64,000 nucleotides of DNA, taken from Bog-756 sp963833585 (GTDB lineage Bacteria > Actinomycetota > Acidimicrobiia > Acidimicrobiales > RAAP-2). The translations under genes were made by a program, and so were the position numbers. The stretch spans positions 186,001 to 250,000 of the forward strand of contig CAWHYF010000003.1 in assembly GCA_963833585.1 (NCBI GenBank). Direction: 5' to 3'. Each line of letters begins with the position of its first letter. The first letter of the stretch is position 1. The notes beneath the pieces were generated by a model. It had not been told where the DNA came from and did not search any database. It worked only from the letters and a program-made list of their open reading frames with translations. Below, in pieces: positions 9,646-19,347 of the stretch.

Positions 9646-11037
9646 TCAGCTCCGGAGCAGCCGGTCGATGTCCGCCTGGACCTCGGCCACCCGGCGGGCA
9701 CACTCGCCGGCGTCTGGGGCCTCGACGTTGAGGCGGAGCAGGGGCTCGGTGTTGGACGGCCGCAGGTTGTACCACCAGCTCCCCCGGTCGACGGTCAGGC
9801 CGTCCAGCCGGTCGCCGGTGCCGAGCGATCCGCCGGCCGCCTCCACCTCGGCGGCCATCAGCTCCACCGCCCCGGCCGGGTCATCCACCACGGTGTTGAT
9901 CTCTCCCGAGTCGGCGTAGCGCTTGAACGGCTCCAGCAGCTCCGAGAGGGGCTTGCCGGTGACACTGAGCAGTTCGAGGACGACCATGGCGGCGATGATG
10001 CCCGAGTCGGCCCGGTAGTTGTCGCGGAAGTAGTAGTGACCGGAGTGCTCGCCCCCGAAGATCGCTCCCGTCTCTGCCATCACCTGTTTGATGAAACTGT
10101 GGCCGACCTTGGTCCGGACCCCGACACCGCCCTGCTCGGCGATCACCTCGGGCACCACCCGCGAGCAGATGCAGTTGTACAGCACGGTGCTTCCGGGGTA
10201 CTTGCCCAGCATGGAGGACGCCACCAGGGCGGTGGTCAGGGACCCGGAGACCGGCTCGGCCCGCTCGTCCACCAGGAACACCCGGTCGGCATCACCGTCG
10301 AAGGCCAGCCCGACGTCGGCCCCGGTCTCCAGTACGGCCTCCTTCAGGGAGACGAGGTTCTCTGGCTGGATGGGATCAGCTGGATGGTTGGGAAAATTCC
10401 CGTCCAGCTCGGGGAAGAGGATGTCGACCCGGAAGGGCAGGCCCTCGAAGACCTTGGGGACGACCAGGCCTCCCATGCCGTTGGCCGTGTCGGCCACCAC
10501 TCGCAGCGGGAGGAGCGCGTCCCGGTCGACGAAGGATCGGACGTGATCGGCATAGGCCTCCAGAACCGACCGCTCCTCGAGAGGGGCGAGACGGTCCGGT
10601 TCCACGGCCGGGGCGCCGCGGTCTCCCCACTCGTCGAGCAGCGCCTCGGCCATCGCCTGGATCTCGGCCAGGCCGGTGTCACGCCCGATGGGGCGTGCGC
10701 CGGCCTGACAGAGCTTGAGCCCGTTGTACTTGGCCGGGTTGTGCGATGCGGTGAACATGGCCCCGGGGGCGTCGAGGCTCCCGGCGGCGAAGTAGAGGAG
10801 ATCGGTCGACGCCAAGCCCAGGTCGACGACGGCTACCCCGGTGGAGCGGATCCCCTCGGCGAAGGCCCGGGAAAGTTCCACACCCGACTCGCGCATGTCC
10901 CTCGCCACCAGGACTTCTGGCCCACCGGTGAACCGGGCTACGGCGATCCCGATGGCTCGGAACTGGTCGGCATTCAGTTCGTCAGGGACCACTCCCCTGA
11001 TGTCGTACGCCTTGAAGACGGAGGAGAGGCTGGCCAT
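9646..11037 (-). CDS. manB: Phosphomannomutase/phosphoglucomutase
   Basis: A 463-residue alpha-D-phosphohexomutase converting mannose-6-P to mannose-1-P and possibly glucose-6-P to glucose-1-P. FKAYDIRGVVPDELN is the family N-terminus. TASHNPAKYNGLK contains the phosphoserine of the active site. AFDGDADRVFLVDE is the metal-binding loop, GGEHSGHYYFRD the sugar-binding loop, and RPSNTEPLLRLNVEA the phosphate-binding loop. All four functional segments are present. It heads a run with the Trm112-like and SIS isomerase genes and presumably feeds the mannose nucleotidyltransferase at 35-36.5 kb. Confidence 0.95.
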   Translation of the reverse strand: MASLSSVFKAYDIRGVVPDELNADQFRAIGIAVARFTGGPEVLVARDMRESGVELSRAFAEGIRSTGVAVVDLGLASTDLLYFAAGSLDAPGAMFTASHNPAKYNGLKLCQAGARPIGRDTGLAEIQAMAEALLDEWGDRGAPAVEPDRLAPLEERSVLEAYADHVRSFVDRDALLPLRVVADTANGMGGLVVPKVFEGLPFRVDILFPELDGNFPNHPADPIQPENLVSLKEAVLETGADVGLAFDGDADRVFLVDERAEPVSGSLTTALVASSMLGKYPGSTVLYNCICSRVVPEVIAEQGGVGVRTKVGHSFIKQVMAETGAIFGGEHSGHYYFRDNYRADSGIIAAMVVLELLSVTGKPLSELLEPFKRYADSGEINTVVDDPAGAVELMAAEVEAAGGSLGTGDRLDGLTVDRGSWWYNLRPSNTEPLLRLNVEAPDAGECARRVAEVQADIDRLLRS

Positions 11038-11256
11038 GGCTGGGCCATCCTAGCCAGCCGGTCCGGGCCCATCGAAGTGGTCCTGCGGCCCCCGGTAGTC
11101 CGGGGTGGCGCCGGGTGCGATGACCCGGCATGGTGGAGCGGACCGCCCCACCGTGCCGGGTGGCGGCCCCGGGCCGGGGGCCGGCCAACGGCCCCGCGAG
11201 GTCCCGGGCGGCCCAGCGACCCCTGCGGTCCGACCGGGTGCACCGGCCAGCCGGCC

Positions 11257-11931
11257 TCAGTCCTCGTTCTCGAATCCTCCACCCAGCATGGCGACGACGT
11301 CGACGGCCAGCGCCTCGCACAGCCCGGCCAGGTCGGCCAGCTGGTCCTCGAGGGTGGCCGCGGCCAGGAGCCGCTGGCGGTCGATGAGGTTGAGGGGGGC
11401 CTGGGCACAGAGCTGCCAGGCGATGGACTCGTTGTCCCCGGTGATCTCCAGATCGGGTGGCAGGGCGGGCACGTCACCCAGCTCCGACATCAGCGATCGG
11501 AGACGGCGGACGGCGACCTCCGCGGCGGCGAGGGCGCGATGGTGGTCGGCTCCCCGCACCACTGGCAGCTCCACCACCTCGGCGCGGGGGTACGGCTGCT
11601 CGGCCAGCCAGTGGTCGACCCGCACCCGCCGGTCCCCCCGGACGATCACCAGCATCCGACCGTCCTCCAGCTCGGCCGCCCGGTCGATGCGGGCCACCGT
11701 GCCGACGTCGACGCGCTGGTCCCCACCCCCGACCTCTGACCCCCGGGCGATCAGGACCACCCCGAATTCGCCGTCGCCCCCGAGGCAGTCGGCCATGAGG
11801 CTCCGGTACCGCGTCTCGAACACGTGCAGGGGTAGGACGGCCCCGGGGAAGAGCACCGTCGACAAGGGGAACATGCCCAAGGTGCGGCGGGTGGCCACGG
11901 CCACGTCAGGACCCGGGTGGGGCGGCGGCAC
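11257..11931 (-). CDS. LON substrate-binding-domain protein (stand-alone Lon N domain)
   Basis: About 224 residues. MFPLSTVLFPGAVLPLHVFETRYRSLMADCL is the hallmark of the Lon protease N-terminal (PUA-like) domain, with GVVLIARG and GTVARI further along. No AAA+ or protease domain follows, so it belongs to the stand-alone LON-domain family that is widespread in actinobacteria and of unknown function. The start is uncertain. The GTG at 11931 overlaps the next gene by 26 bp, while the GTG at 11904 would leave no overlap. Neither has a clear ribosome-binding site. Confidence 0.8.
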   Translation of the reverse strand: MPPPHPGPDVAVATRRTLGMFPLSTVLFPGAVLPLHVFETRYRSLMADCLGGDGEFGVVLIARGSEVGGGDQRVDVGTVARIDRAAELEDGRMLVIVRGDRRVRVDHWLAEQPYPRAEVVELPVVRGADHHRALAAAEVAVRRLRSLMSELGDVPALPPDLEITGDNESIAWQLCAQAPLNLIDRQRLLAAATLEDQLADLAGLCEALAVDVVAMLGGGFENED

Positions 11932-14389
11932 CGGCGGCCGCGGATCTGCGGGCCCGCCGCCGGCGGCGATCGGTGACCGCCAACGCCACCGCGGCGGCCA
12001 GGGACACCAGCGAGACCGCCTGGCCGATCTCGTCGGAGGGCGAGCTGGCGTAGTGGAGGGTGACGGCGTGGCTGGTCGGGACCACCACCATCAGGTTGGG
12101 AGCGGCCCGCCAAGGCCCGTCGGCCCCGCTGGCCTTCCAATTGGGGAAGTACGACACCCTGACCTCGACCGGCGTGCCGACCCGGTCCACGTGGAAGGAG
12201 ATCGAGCTGTCGGTCTCGACCACCTTCGACACGGCGGTGGCGGGCTCGGGCACCGCCGAGGGGCGGGTCTGGCTCATCGGCACCCGGGTCCACGACGCCG
12301 GCCCACCGGCGGTGGGCACCACGTTCCACCGGGTCGGATCGTCATACCAGCTGACCGCCGGGGTCAACCAGCTGCTCTGGCTCGGCGACACCCCGGCCCA
12401 CACCACCGGCCGATTGGGCAGAGGCTGGACCAGGCCCGAATCGGCCACCTTGTACACCTTCCATGTCGTGTCGAGGGTCTCACCGTTGTAACTGGTCCGC
12501 CAGGGACCGGTCGAACCGACCTCGGTCAGGCTGGGGTCGGCCGCCGCCGCCGTCTCGACCGTGCTGGAAGCGGCCAGGAAGTACCTCACTCCCATCTGCT
12601 GGAGGTGTTCCACCCCGAGCGGCACGTTGAGGCCTCCGTAGGGCAGGCCCACCACCGCGTCGGACGGGTTCACCGAGAGCTCGTTCTGGTTGATGAAGTG
12701 GAACGGCGTGGAGGAAGCCGACTCGAACAGGAGTCCTTCCATCGAGTCCACGCAGCCGTTGGTCCAGTACGGGAGCAACATCAGCGACATGGTGGTCCCG
12801 AACCGGTTCTCCGACGGGTCGTACTCCCACATGGCCCGACCACAGCCCTGGGAGGCGCCGACGTGGGCCATCATCTGGATGACGGCGTGATACTCGGGGT
12901 AGTCGGGCTTCCGTTCGTAGCCCGAGTAGTTCCACTCGGCCCAGGCACCGGGCTGGTTGGCCCCGACCGTGACCCCCACCTGGCTGAGGTCCGACGCCGG
13001 CAGCACCAGGGGCGGTACCACGGCCAGACACGCCGCGGCCAGGGCCACGAGCGGCCCGGCCACGGCACCGGCGGCGAACCCGGGAGGCACGGGCCGCCGG
13101 AACCGGCTGATGCGTGTCCCCGGGCGCCACGGGGTGTCGTGGACCCCGCCGAGCCGAGGGTGGACCACCGCGACCCAGTGGCCGAGCTGGCGTCGGCGGT
13201 ACCACCGGGCCGAGGCCGACACCACCTCGGCCAAGGCGTACCCGGCCAACAGATAGAGGCAGAGGAACCAGAAGGGCAGGAACCGGGCGTTGTACAACTT
13301 GTTGGCCGGGTCGAGGCACACCGCGGCGGCCGAGAGCGCCCCCATCACCACGAGGAACAGGGCCACCCGGTTCCGACGCAGTACCAGCGCCGCCAGGCCG
13401 ACCAGGTCGGCGGCCAGGACCCACCGGGCCGAGGCCGGAAAGAGGAGGTGGGGGAAGCCCAGGACCTTGGTGTAGCCCATGTTGGTGGTGTAGGCCTGCC
13501 CGGTGGCGAAGGGCAGGAGCCACCAGGCACTGAGTCCGACACCGATGAGCGCGACCACCACCGACCAGGCCAGGCGCCGCGACCACCTCCGACGGGCCAG
13601 GCGCCCGCGCCGGCCCCGGAGAACGCCACGCACCACGTCGGCATCGAGCAGCAACCACACGGCAGCACCGGCCGCGGCGAACAGTGCCGGCAGCAGGTGG
13701 CAGAGGAGGGTGAGGGCGAAGAGCAGCGCGGCGAGGGCCCGGTGTCTGCCGGTCCGGAGTCCCCGGGCCCACACCCCCAGGAACAGCAGGGCGAAGGACA
13801 GGCTGAGGGAGAACGAGAACTCGCCGGCCAGGGTGGAGAGGATGTTTCCGCCGTAGATGGTGAAACTGGGCTCGAAGAGGAACGGGAGGGTGGCGGCGGC
13901 CAGGCCGGCCGGACCGGGGTCGCGGAGACCGGCCAACCGCCCGAAGGCCCACGCGCAGACGGGCAGGGTCAGCGTGCCGAGCACCGTGACCAGCTTGAAG
14001 GCCACGTCGTAGGAGACCACGGCGTTGAACAGCACGGTGATCATTCCGGGCAGGGGGAAGTAGAAGGTGTAAAGCGGGAACCCGTCGTACCAGTCGGGGT
14101 CCCACCCGGTGACCTGCCCGTGGGTCAACAGGTGGGACTTGAGGAAGGCCGGCAACATGACGTGCGCACCGGTGTCGCCACCGGCGGTGGTGGTGTTGGC
14201 CAGCAGCAAGGAGAGATGGAGCTGGCTGAGCGCGACCAGGGTGACCCCCACCACGGCGGCAACGTTCGCCCAGGCCGGCCAGGACGACCGCCCGGTCAGC
14301 CTCCGGGTCCACGACGCCGGCGCCGGAGCCAACCGGGGCGACGGGGCGACGGTGGCCGTGGCCGGCGCCACATCGACCGGAGCGGTCAT
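11906..14389 (-). CDS. Large polytopic membrane protein, PTPS-related/YfhO-like glycosyltransferase-type
   Basis: An 827-residue integral membrane protein. After a cytoplasmic Ala/Pro-rich N-terminus it has a first helix (ANVAAVVGVTLVALSQLHL). An extracellular loop containing GGDTGAHVMLPAFLKSHLL and GWDPDWYDGFPLYTFYFPLP follows, then ten or so helices to about residue 480 and a large extracytoplasmic C-terminal domain closed by a final helix near 800. The GD-TGAH...GWDPxWYDGFPLY pattern is the signature of the 6-pyruvoyl-tetrahydropterin-synthase-related membrane family. Despite its name that family resembles GT-C glycosyltransferases. It probably transfers sugars from a lipid carrier outside the membrane; the substrate is unknown. 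It is followed two bases upstream by the CPBP protease gene. Confidence 0.7.
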   Translation of the reverse strand: MTAPVDVAPATATVAPSPRLAPAPASWTRRLTGRSSWPAWANVAAVVGVTLVALSQLHLSLLLANTTTAGGDTGAHVMLPAFLKSHLLTHGQVTGWDPDWYDGFPLYTFYFPLPGMITVLFNAVVSYDVAFKLVTVLGTLTLPVCAWAFGRLAGLRDPGPAGLAAATLPFLFEPSFTIYGGNILSTLAGEFSFSLSLSFALLFLGVWARGLRTGRHRALAALLFALTLLCHLLPALFAAAGAAVWLLLDADVVRGVLRGRRGRLARRRWSRRLAWSVVVALIGVGLSAWWLLPFATGQAYTTNMGYTKVLGFPHLLFPASARWVLAADLVGLAALVLRRNRVALFLVVMGALSAAAVCLDPANKLYNARFLPFWFLCLYLLAGYALAEVVSASARWYRRRQLGHWVAVVHPRLGGVHDTPWRPGTRISRFRRPVPPGFAAGAVAGPLVALAAACLAVVPPLVLPASDLSQVGVTVGANQPGAWAEWNYSGYERKPDYPEYHAVIQMMAHVGASQGCGRAMWEYDPSENRFGTTMSLMLLPYWTNGCVDSMEGLLFESASSTPFHFINQNELSVNPSDAVVGLPYGGLNVPLGVEHLQQMGVRYFLAASSTVETAAAADPSLTEVGSTGPWRTSYNGETLDTTWKVYKVADSGLVQPLPNRPVVWAGVSPSQSSWLTPAVSWYDDPTRWNVVPTAGGPASWTRVPMSQTRPSAVPEPATAVSKVVETDSSISFHVDRVGTPVEVRVSYFPNWKASGADGPWRAAPNLMVVVPTSHAVTLHYASSPSDEIGQAVSLVSLAAAVALAVTDRRRRRARRSAAAGAAAPPGS

Positions 14390-14390
14390 C

Positions 14391-15440
14391 TCAGAACACT
14401 GTCCCGTTGACCAGGAGCCAGGGGGCGATCACGGCGGCCGCCACGGCCATCAGATTGAAGGTGGCGTGCGCCACCATGTTCATGCCCAGCCGGCCGGTGC
14501 GGTAGGAGACGGCCGACAGGATGATCCCGAAGGTGGCCAGGCCGGCGAACTGGAGGGCCTCGAAGTGGAACAGTGCGAAGACCAGTCCGGTCACCACGAC
14601 GGACAGGACCGGTCCCACCCAGCCACCCACCCGTCCGAACAGGCGGGCGAGGGCCCGGAGCAGCACCCCCCGGAAGTAGAGCTCCTCGAAAAAGGGCGCG
14701 CCCACGACGGTGAGCACCGCGATCAGAAAGAACCCCGCTCCGTGCGAGCCCCCGGTGAGTCGGTTGCTGGGGGCACTGAAGCGTTGACTGAAGTCGTGGA
14801 CGTGGTGGGAGATCGGGATGTACATCAGCGCCACCAGAATCTGACCGCCGACCCCGATCGGGATCCCGGCCAGGTCCGACCAGCGGAAGCGGAGGCCGAG
14901 GTCGGCCCCGAAGCTCTTGGTGCCCCGCACCCCGGTGGCCAGCCAGGCCGTCCCGAAGAAGCCGGCCCACAGTCCGAGGAGCGTCGAGACGATGTACCAG
15001 GTCGGGGGTTCGCTCAGCTTGGCGATGGCGGCCAGCGAACCGGAGGATCCTTCGACGGCCGCGGTCACCGCGGCGAAGATCTCGGCCACGATCTGGCCGG
15101 CCAGGAAGCCCAGGGCGAAGAACAGGAGCCACATCCAGGCCGACGAGCGCGAGTCCGGAGCGGCTCCCGCCGCCAGTCGATCGCCCAGGGTGCCCTCGGC
15201 CCCGCGTGCCCGGGCGACCTGGGCCGCGGCGGCGGGCCGGGCCGGGCCGTGGGAACCGGACACCGGCGGGGGCGGAGGGGCCGGGGGCGGGCCGGCGGAT
15301 GGCGGCGGGGTGACGGGGGGTGGCGGCGCCCATCCGGAGATGCCCGGGGAGGTCGAGCCCGGTGGCGATTCCGCCGCACCGGCGACCCTGCGTTCAGCGG
15401 GCGCGTTGGGGTCCGCTCCCTGTTCGGACCGCTCGATCAC
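14391..15440 (-). CDS. CPBP-family intramembrane metalloprotease
   Basis: A 349-residue protein. The first 100 residues are cytoplasmic and proline-rich (a PPPPVTPPPSAGPPPAPPPP stretch) and are followed by about eight helices. The CPBP (CAAX protease/bacteriocin-processing) motifs are visible: FFEELYFRGVLLR (EExxxR), FALFHFEALQF (FxxxH) and AHATFNLMAV (HxxxN). These glutamates and histidines form the presumed metal site of an ABI/Rce1-like membrane protease. Substrate unknown. The gene diverges from ftsH across 99 bp, and its ATG is 1 bp upstream of the large membrane protein stop region. Confidence 0.88.
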   Translation of the reverse strand: MIERSEQGADPNAPAERRVAGAAESPPGSTSPGISGWAPPPPVTPPPSAGPPPAPPPPPVSGSHGPARPAAAAQVARARGAEGTLGDRLAAGAAPDSRSSAWMWLLFFALGFLAGQIVAEIFAAVTAAVEGSSGSLAAIAKLSEPPTWYIVSTLLGLWAGFFGTAWLATGVRGTKSFGADLGLRFRWSDLAGIPIGVGGQILVALMYIPISHHVHDFSQRFSAPSNRLTGGSHGAGFFLIAVLTVVGAPFFEELYFRGVLLRALARLFGRVGGWVGPVLSVVVTGLVFALFHFEALQFAGLATFGIILSAVSYRTGRLGMNMVAHATFNLMAVAAAVIAPWLLVNGTVF

Positions 15441-15539
15441 CCTCCCACGATACCGACCGGGCCCCGCCAGGAGCAGGCGGCCCCCGCGACGGGGTGGGGC
15501 GATGCGTCAGAACGGGCCGGGTGCGCATAGCATGAAGAG

Positions 15540-17822
15540 GTGACCCCGCCCAATCCTGAGATCCCCAACGGCCCGGCGACGCCCGGTGGTCCCGGTCAGG
15601 ACGGCCCGGGCCAGAACAAGAACCGGATGGCCCTCTATGTGGTGATCGTGGTGGCGGTTCTGTCCGTGCTCATCGTCCCGAACCTGCTCTCAAAGTCCAA
15701 CACCAACACGCTCACCTACAACGCGTTCCTGGGCGACATCAACGGCAAGCAGGTCAAGACGGCCACCGTCGACCTGTCCACCGGGGTGATCACCGGTCAG
15801 CTCACCAACGGCGGCACCTACACCGTCAACGGGCCCAACCCGATCATCGACTCCGAGATCAACGCCCTCAAGCCCCTGGGCTCGAACTACCACCTCTCCC
15901 CCGGTACCTCGAACCCCCTCCTCGGGATCCTGCTCACCTGGATCCTCCCCTTCGCCCTCATCGGAGGCGTCTTCTACTACGTGAGCAGAAAGGCCCAGGG
16001 CCAAATGGGAAGCATCATGTCCATCGGGCGCTCCAAGGCCAAGCTCTACTCGACCGAGCGGCCGTCGACCACCTTCGACGACGTGGCCGGCTACGACGGG
16101 GTCAAGCTGGAGATCAGCGAGGTGGTGGACTTCCTGAAGACGCCGGCCCGGTTCAAGGAGATCGGGGCCCGCATCCCCAAAGGGATCCTGCTGGTCGGCC
16201 CGCCGGGGACCGGGAAGACCCTGTTGGCCCGGGCCGTGGCCGGTGAGGCGGGGGTTCCGTTCATGTCGGTGAGCGGTTCGGACTTCATGGAGATGTTCGT
16301 CGGGGTGGGCGCCAGCCGGGTCCGCGACCTGTTCGCCACGGCCCGGAAGCAGGCCCCGGCCATCGTGTTCATCGACGAAATCGACTCCATCGGCCGCAAG
16401 CGGGGCGCGGGTTTGGGCGGCGGTCACGACGAGCGGGAACAGACCCTCAACCAGATGCTGTCCGAGATGGACGGGTTCGACCCCACCGAGGGCATCGTGG
16501 TGATGGCCGCCACCAACCGTCCCGACATCCTCGACGCCGCCATCCTGCGACCCGGTCGCTTCGACCGCCAGATCGTGGTGCCCCTCCCCGACCTCGACGA
16601 ACGCCTGCCCATCCTGCAGGTCCACTGCAAGGACAAGCGGGTGGATCCGAGCGTGGACCTCGGGACCGTGGCCCGGGGCACCCCGGGCATGAGCGGCGCC
16701 GATCTGGCCAACCTGGTCAACGAGGCGGCCCTCCACGCCGTGCGCCGCGGCTCGAAAGTGATCCAGAACGTCGATTTCGAGGCGTCCCGGGACCGGGTGC
16801 TGATGGGCCAGCGACGCGAGAGCCTGGTGCTGTCCGGACCGGAGAAGGAGCGGGTGGCCTTCCACGAGGGGGGCCATGCCGTGCTGGCCTACGTGCTCCC
16901 CGACGCCGACCCGGTGCACAAGGTGACCATCCTCCCGACGGGCATGGCCCTCGGGGTGACGATGCAGCTCCCGATGGAGGAGCGCCACATCCATCCCCGT
17001 CAACACATCGAGGACTCCCTCGCCGTCCGGATGGGCGGCCGCGCCGCCGAGCTCCTGGTGTATGGGGACCTTTCCACGGGAGCCAGCAACGACCTGGTGG
17101 GCAATACCGAGCTGGCCCGCAAGATGGTCCGCGAGTGGGGCATGAGCGACAAGATCGGCCCCATGGCCTGGGGGTCCCAGGGCCAGGTCTTCCTGGGCGA
17201 GGACCTGATGCACACCCGCGACTACTCCGAGCACACCAGCCAGATCATCGACGACGAGGTGGAGATCATCCTCCGGGCCCAGGAGGAGCGGGCCCTCGAA
17301 GTGCTGGCACGGCACCGCGGCGGCCTGGACGCCGTGGCCCGGGCCTTGCTCGACGAGGAGACCATCGACGGCGAAACGGTCGGACGGCTGGTCGACACGG
17401 CCTACGGTCGCCCGGTGCACGAGCACGGTGTCAAGAACGTGCCGCCCATCTTCGTGGCCTCCCAGCACGGGCCCACCGGCTCCGACGACGTGGACGGTCC
17501 CCCGGACGATGCCAGCCCGACCGCGCCGCCCGGATCGGCCCGGACCGGGGCCGCCGCCTCGGAGCACCCGCGGTCCGGCACCGACGAACCGGCCGGCAGT
17601 GAGGTCACCGGCGCCGCCCGTGCCAGCGACGAAGCCGGGGCCACCCGGTCGACCGAGCCGGACCCGTCCAACGGGGACGGATCTGCCGACCCGGCACCGT
17701 GGCCGCCCCCGCCGGCCGGCCACTGGCCGCAGCAACCCTCGCCCATGCCCGCCCCGCCGGCCCAGAGCCACTGGCCCAAGCAGGCCCCGTGGCCACCTCC
17801 TCCGCCGCCCACCTCCCGGTAG
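15540..17822 (+). CDS. ftsH: ATP-dependent zinc metalloprotease FtsH
   Basis: A 760-residue membrane AAA+ protease that degrades misfolded and regulatory proteins. There are two N-terminal helices (ALYVVIVVAVLSVLIVPNL, about 31-50; LLTWILPFALIGGVFYYV, about 130-148) bracketing an extracytoplasmic domain. Walker A GPPGTGKTLLARA is near residue 218, Walker B IVFIDEIDSI, and the second-region-of-homology follows. The zinc site is HEGGH (about residue 442) where most FtsH have HEAGH, with the distal DLVGNTELA region. The last 120 residues are an acidic, then Pro/Trp-rich tail (WPPPPAGHWPQQPS) longer than usual. Start is the GTG at 15540 behind GAAGAGG. Confidence 0.96.
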   Translation: MTPPNPEIPNGPATPGGPGQDGPGQNKNRMALYVVIVVAVLSVLIVPNLLSKSNTNTLTYNAFLGDINGKQVKTATVDLSTGVITGQLTNGGTYTVNGPNPIIDSEINALKPLGSNYHLSPGTSNPLLGILLTWILPFALIGGVFYYVSRKAQGQMGSIMSIGRSKAKLYSTERPSTTFDDVAGYDGVKLEISEVVDFLKTPARFKEIGARIPKGILLVGPPGTGKTLLARAVAGEAGVPFMSVSGSDFMEMFVGVGASRVRDLFATARKQAPAIVFIDEIDSIGRKRGAGLGGGHDEREQTLNQMLSEMDGFDPTEGIVVMAATNRPDILDAAILRPGRFDRQIVVPLPDLDERLPILQVHCKDKRVDPSVDLGTVARGTPGMSGADLANLVNEAALHAVRRGSKVIQNVDFEASRDRVLMGQRRESLVLSGPEKERVAFHEGGHAVLAYVLPDADPVHKVTILPTGMALGVTMQLPMEERHIHPRQHIEDSLAVRMGGRAAELLVYGDLSTGASNDLVGNTELARKMVREWGMSDKIGPMAWGSQGQVFLGEDLMHTRDYSEHTSQIIDDEVEIILRAQEERALEVLARHRGGLDAVARALLDEETIDGETVGRLVDTAYGRPVHEHGVKNVPPIFVASQHGPTGSDDVDGPPDDASPTAPPGSARTGAAASEHPRSGTDEPAGSEVTGAARASDEAGATRSTEPDPSNGDGSADPAPWPPPPAGHWPQQPSPMPAPPAQSHWPKQAPWPPPPPPTSR

Positions 17823-17915
17823 GGGTCCACCTCCCACCGCGGGCGACGGGCGGACCGGTGTGAGCGCGGCGGTCGACGGGCGGTGACGCGGTCGGCGGCC
17901 GAGGCGGTGCCGGTC

Positions 17916-18683
17916 CTACCGGCGTCGGGCCACCCACGCCTCCTCGCACGGCCACCGACGGGCCCAGTCGGCGGTCACGAACGGGTACTTGGTCCGAGCA
18001 CCGGCGGGGGGACGGAGCTCGATGAGGTCCTCCACCTCCAGGGCGTTGGCCCGCAGGACTCGGATCCAGTCGCCGTGGCTCAGATGGAATTCGACGGTCG
18101 GGTCGTCGGGCCAGTCGAATCGGTGCATCCCGAACTGAGCCCGGAGGAGCCGGTCCGCCGCCGGTTCGCCGTCGACGTCGGGGACGCAGAGCATGAGCAG
18201 GGTGCTGTTTCCGAGAAACACCAGCTGGCCACCGGGGCGCAGTAGCCGGGCCGCCTCGGGGATCCAGCGGTAGGGGTCGGCCCAGATCGCCGCACCGTAC
18301 TCGGAGATGACCAGATCGAACGTGCCGCCGCTCAAGGGAACCTGCTCCGCCGCGGCGCGGACGAGCGGGAAATGCAGATCCTGCTGAACCTGGAAGTGAC
18401 GGGCGATGCTCAGCTGTCCCGGGGTGGGGTCGACACCGACCGGTTCAGCTCCCCGGCGGGCCAGCCACGCCGAGACGTACCCGGTCCCGCAGCCCAACTC
18501 CACGGCGGCCTTGCCCTCCAGATCGACCGGGAGCAGGCTGACCGATGATTCAGGTACGCCGAAGATCCCCCAGGTGGGCTCGTCGGCCGACCACTGCCGC
18601 AGGGCCAGCTCCATCTGGTCCGGGCGACGGGACTCCCACCACTCGGCGTTGGGCCCAACGTGCTCGGGGGTGCGGGCGCCCAT
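17916..18683 (-). CDS. Class I SAM-dependent methyltransferase
   Basis: A 255-residue methyltransferase. VELGCGTGYVSAWLARRGAEPVGVDPTPGQLSIARH holds the glycine-rich motif I and the acidic residue of motif II that bind S-adenosylmethionine. FDLVISEYGAAIWADPYRWIPEAARLLRPGGQLVFLGNS is the motif IV-post III region. The start is the ATG at 18683 (MGARTPEHVG); a longer frame up to 18893 would run under the divergent SRPBCC gene. Only 22 bp separate the two start codons, so their promoters must overlap the opposing coding ends. Acceptor substrate unknown. Confidence 0.85.
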   Translation of the reverse strand: MGARTPEHVGPNAEWWESRRPDQMELALRQWSADEPTWGIFGVPESSVSLLPVDLEGKAAVELGCGTGYVSAWLARRGAEPVGVDPTPGQLSIARHFQVQQDLHFPLVRAAAEQVPLSGGTFDLVISEYGAAIWADPYRWIPEAARLLRPGGQLVFLGNSTLLMLCVPDVDGEPAADRLLRAQFGMHRFDWPDDPTVEFHLSHGDWIRVLRANALEVEDLIELRPPAGARTKYPFVTADWARRWPCEEAWVARRR

Positions 18684-18705
18684 CCACCCACCGTAGGGTG
18701 ACGGG

Positions 18706-19209
18706 ATGCACGAGTCGGTGACCGTCCACATGGCCGCGAGCCCCGACAAGGTCTGGGACCTGGTGAGCGACGTCACCAGGATCGGTCGGTACAGTCCCGA
18801 GACCTTCGAGGCCGAGTGGCTCGACGGCGTCACCGGACCGGCGGTGGGTGCCCGCTTCCGCGGCCATGTGAAGCGCAACGGTGTCGGTCCCACCTACTGG
18901 ACCACCTGCTCGGTGCAGGAGTGTGAGCCGGGTCGGGTGTTCACCTTCGGGGTGGGGCCTCCCGGCAAGGCCCTGAGCGTGTGGGGCTACCGGCTCGAGC
19001 CGTCCGATGGCGGCACCGACGCCACCGAGACGTTCCGCCTGGCGGATACCGGACTGCTCCGACTCTACTGGGCCGTCCTCGGATGGGCCCGGGGCCGGAC
19101 CAACCGCAACAACATGCGGACCACGCTGGAGCGGATCCGGGTCGAGGTGGAATCGGACGAGGAGCCGGAGCAGGGGCGGGGGGCCGATCCGGCACCCGGC
19201 TCGGCGTGA
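18706..19209 (+). CDS. SRPBCC-fold (polyketide cyclase/dehydrase-like) protein
   Basis: A 167-residue START-like domain protein. SVTVHMAASPDKVWDLVSDVTRIGRYSPETFEAEWLDG is the standard opening of the polyketide-cyclase/dehydrase SRPBCC family, with VGARFRGHVKRN and the C-terminal long helix (NNMRTTLERIRVEVE). These proteins bind hydrophobic ligands in a helix-grip cavity, and most actinobacterial members have no assigned substrate. It diverges from the methyltransferase. The tail after residue 150 is acidic and low-complexity. Confidence 0.8.
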   Translation: MHESVTVHMAASPDKVWDLVSDVTRIGRYSPETFEAEWLDGVTGPAVGARFRGHVKRNGVGPTYWTTCSVQECEPGRVFTFGVGPPGKALSVWGYRLEPSDGGTDATETFRLADTGLLRLYWAVLGWARGRTNRNNMRTTLERIRVEVESDEEPEQGRGADPAPGSA

Positions 19210-19347
19210 GCGACGTCGTCGGGTAGCGGCGTCACCGGATCGGAGGTCAGGGAGGCCGGGGGGCAGAGCGCCGACCGGACGAAGGTCGTCGGTCGTCGCC
19301 GCTCGGCGCAGGTGCCGGTCGGCGGTCCGACCCAGTAGGTTGCTGCC

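Noticed and set aside
11105..14410. Long plus-strand open frame of about 1100 codons
   Set aside because: Antisense to the polytopic membrane protein; product is Arg/Gly/Pro-rich with no domain.
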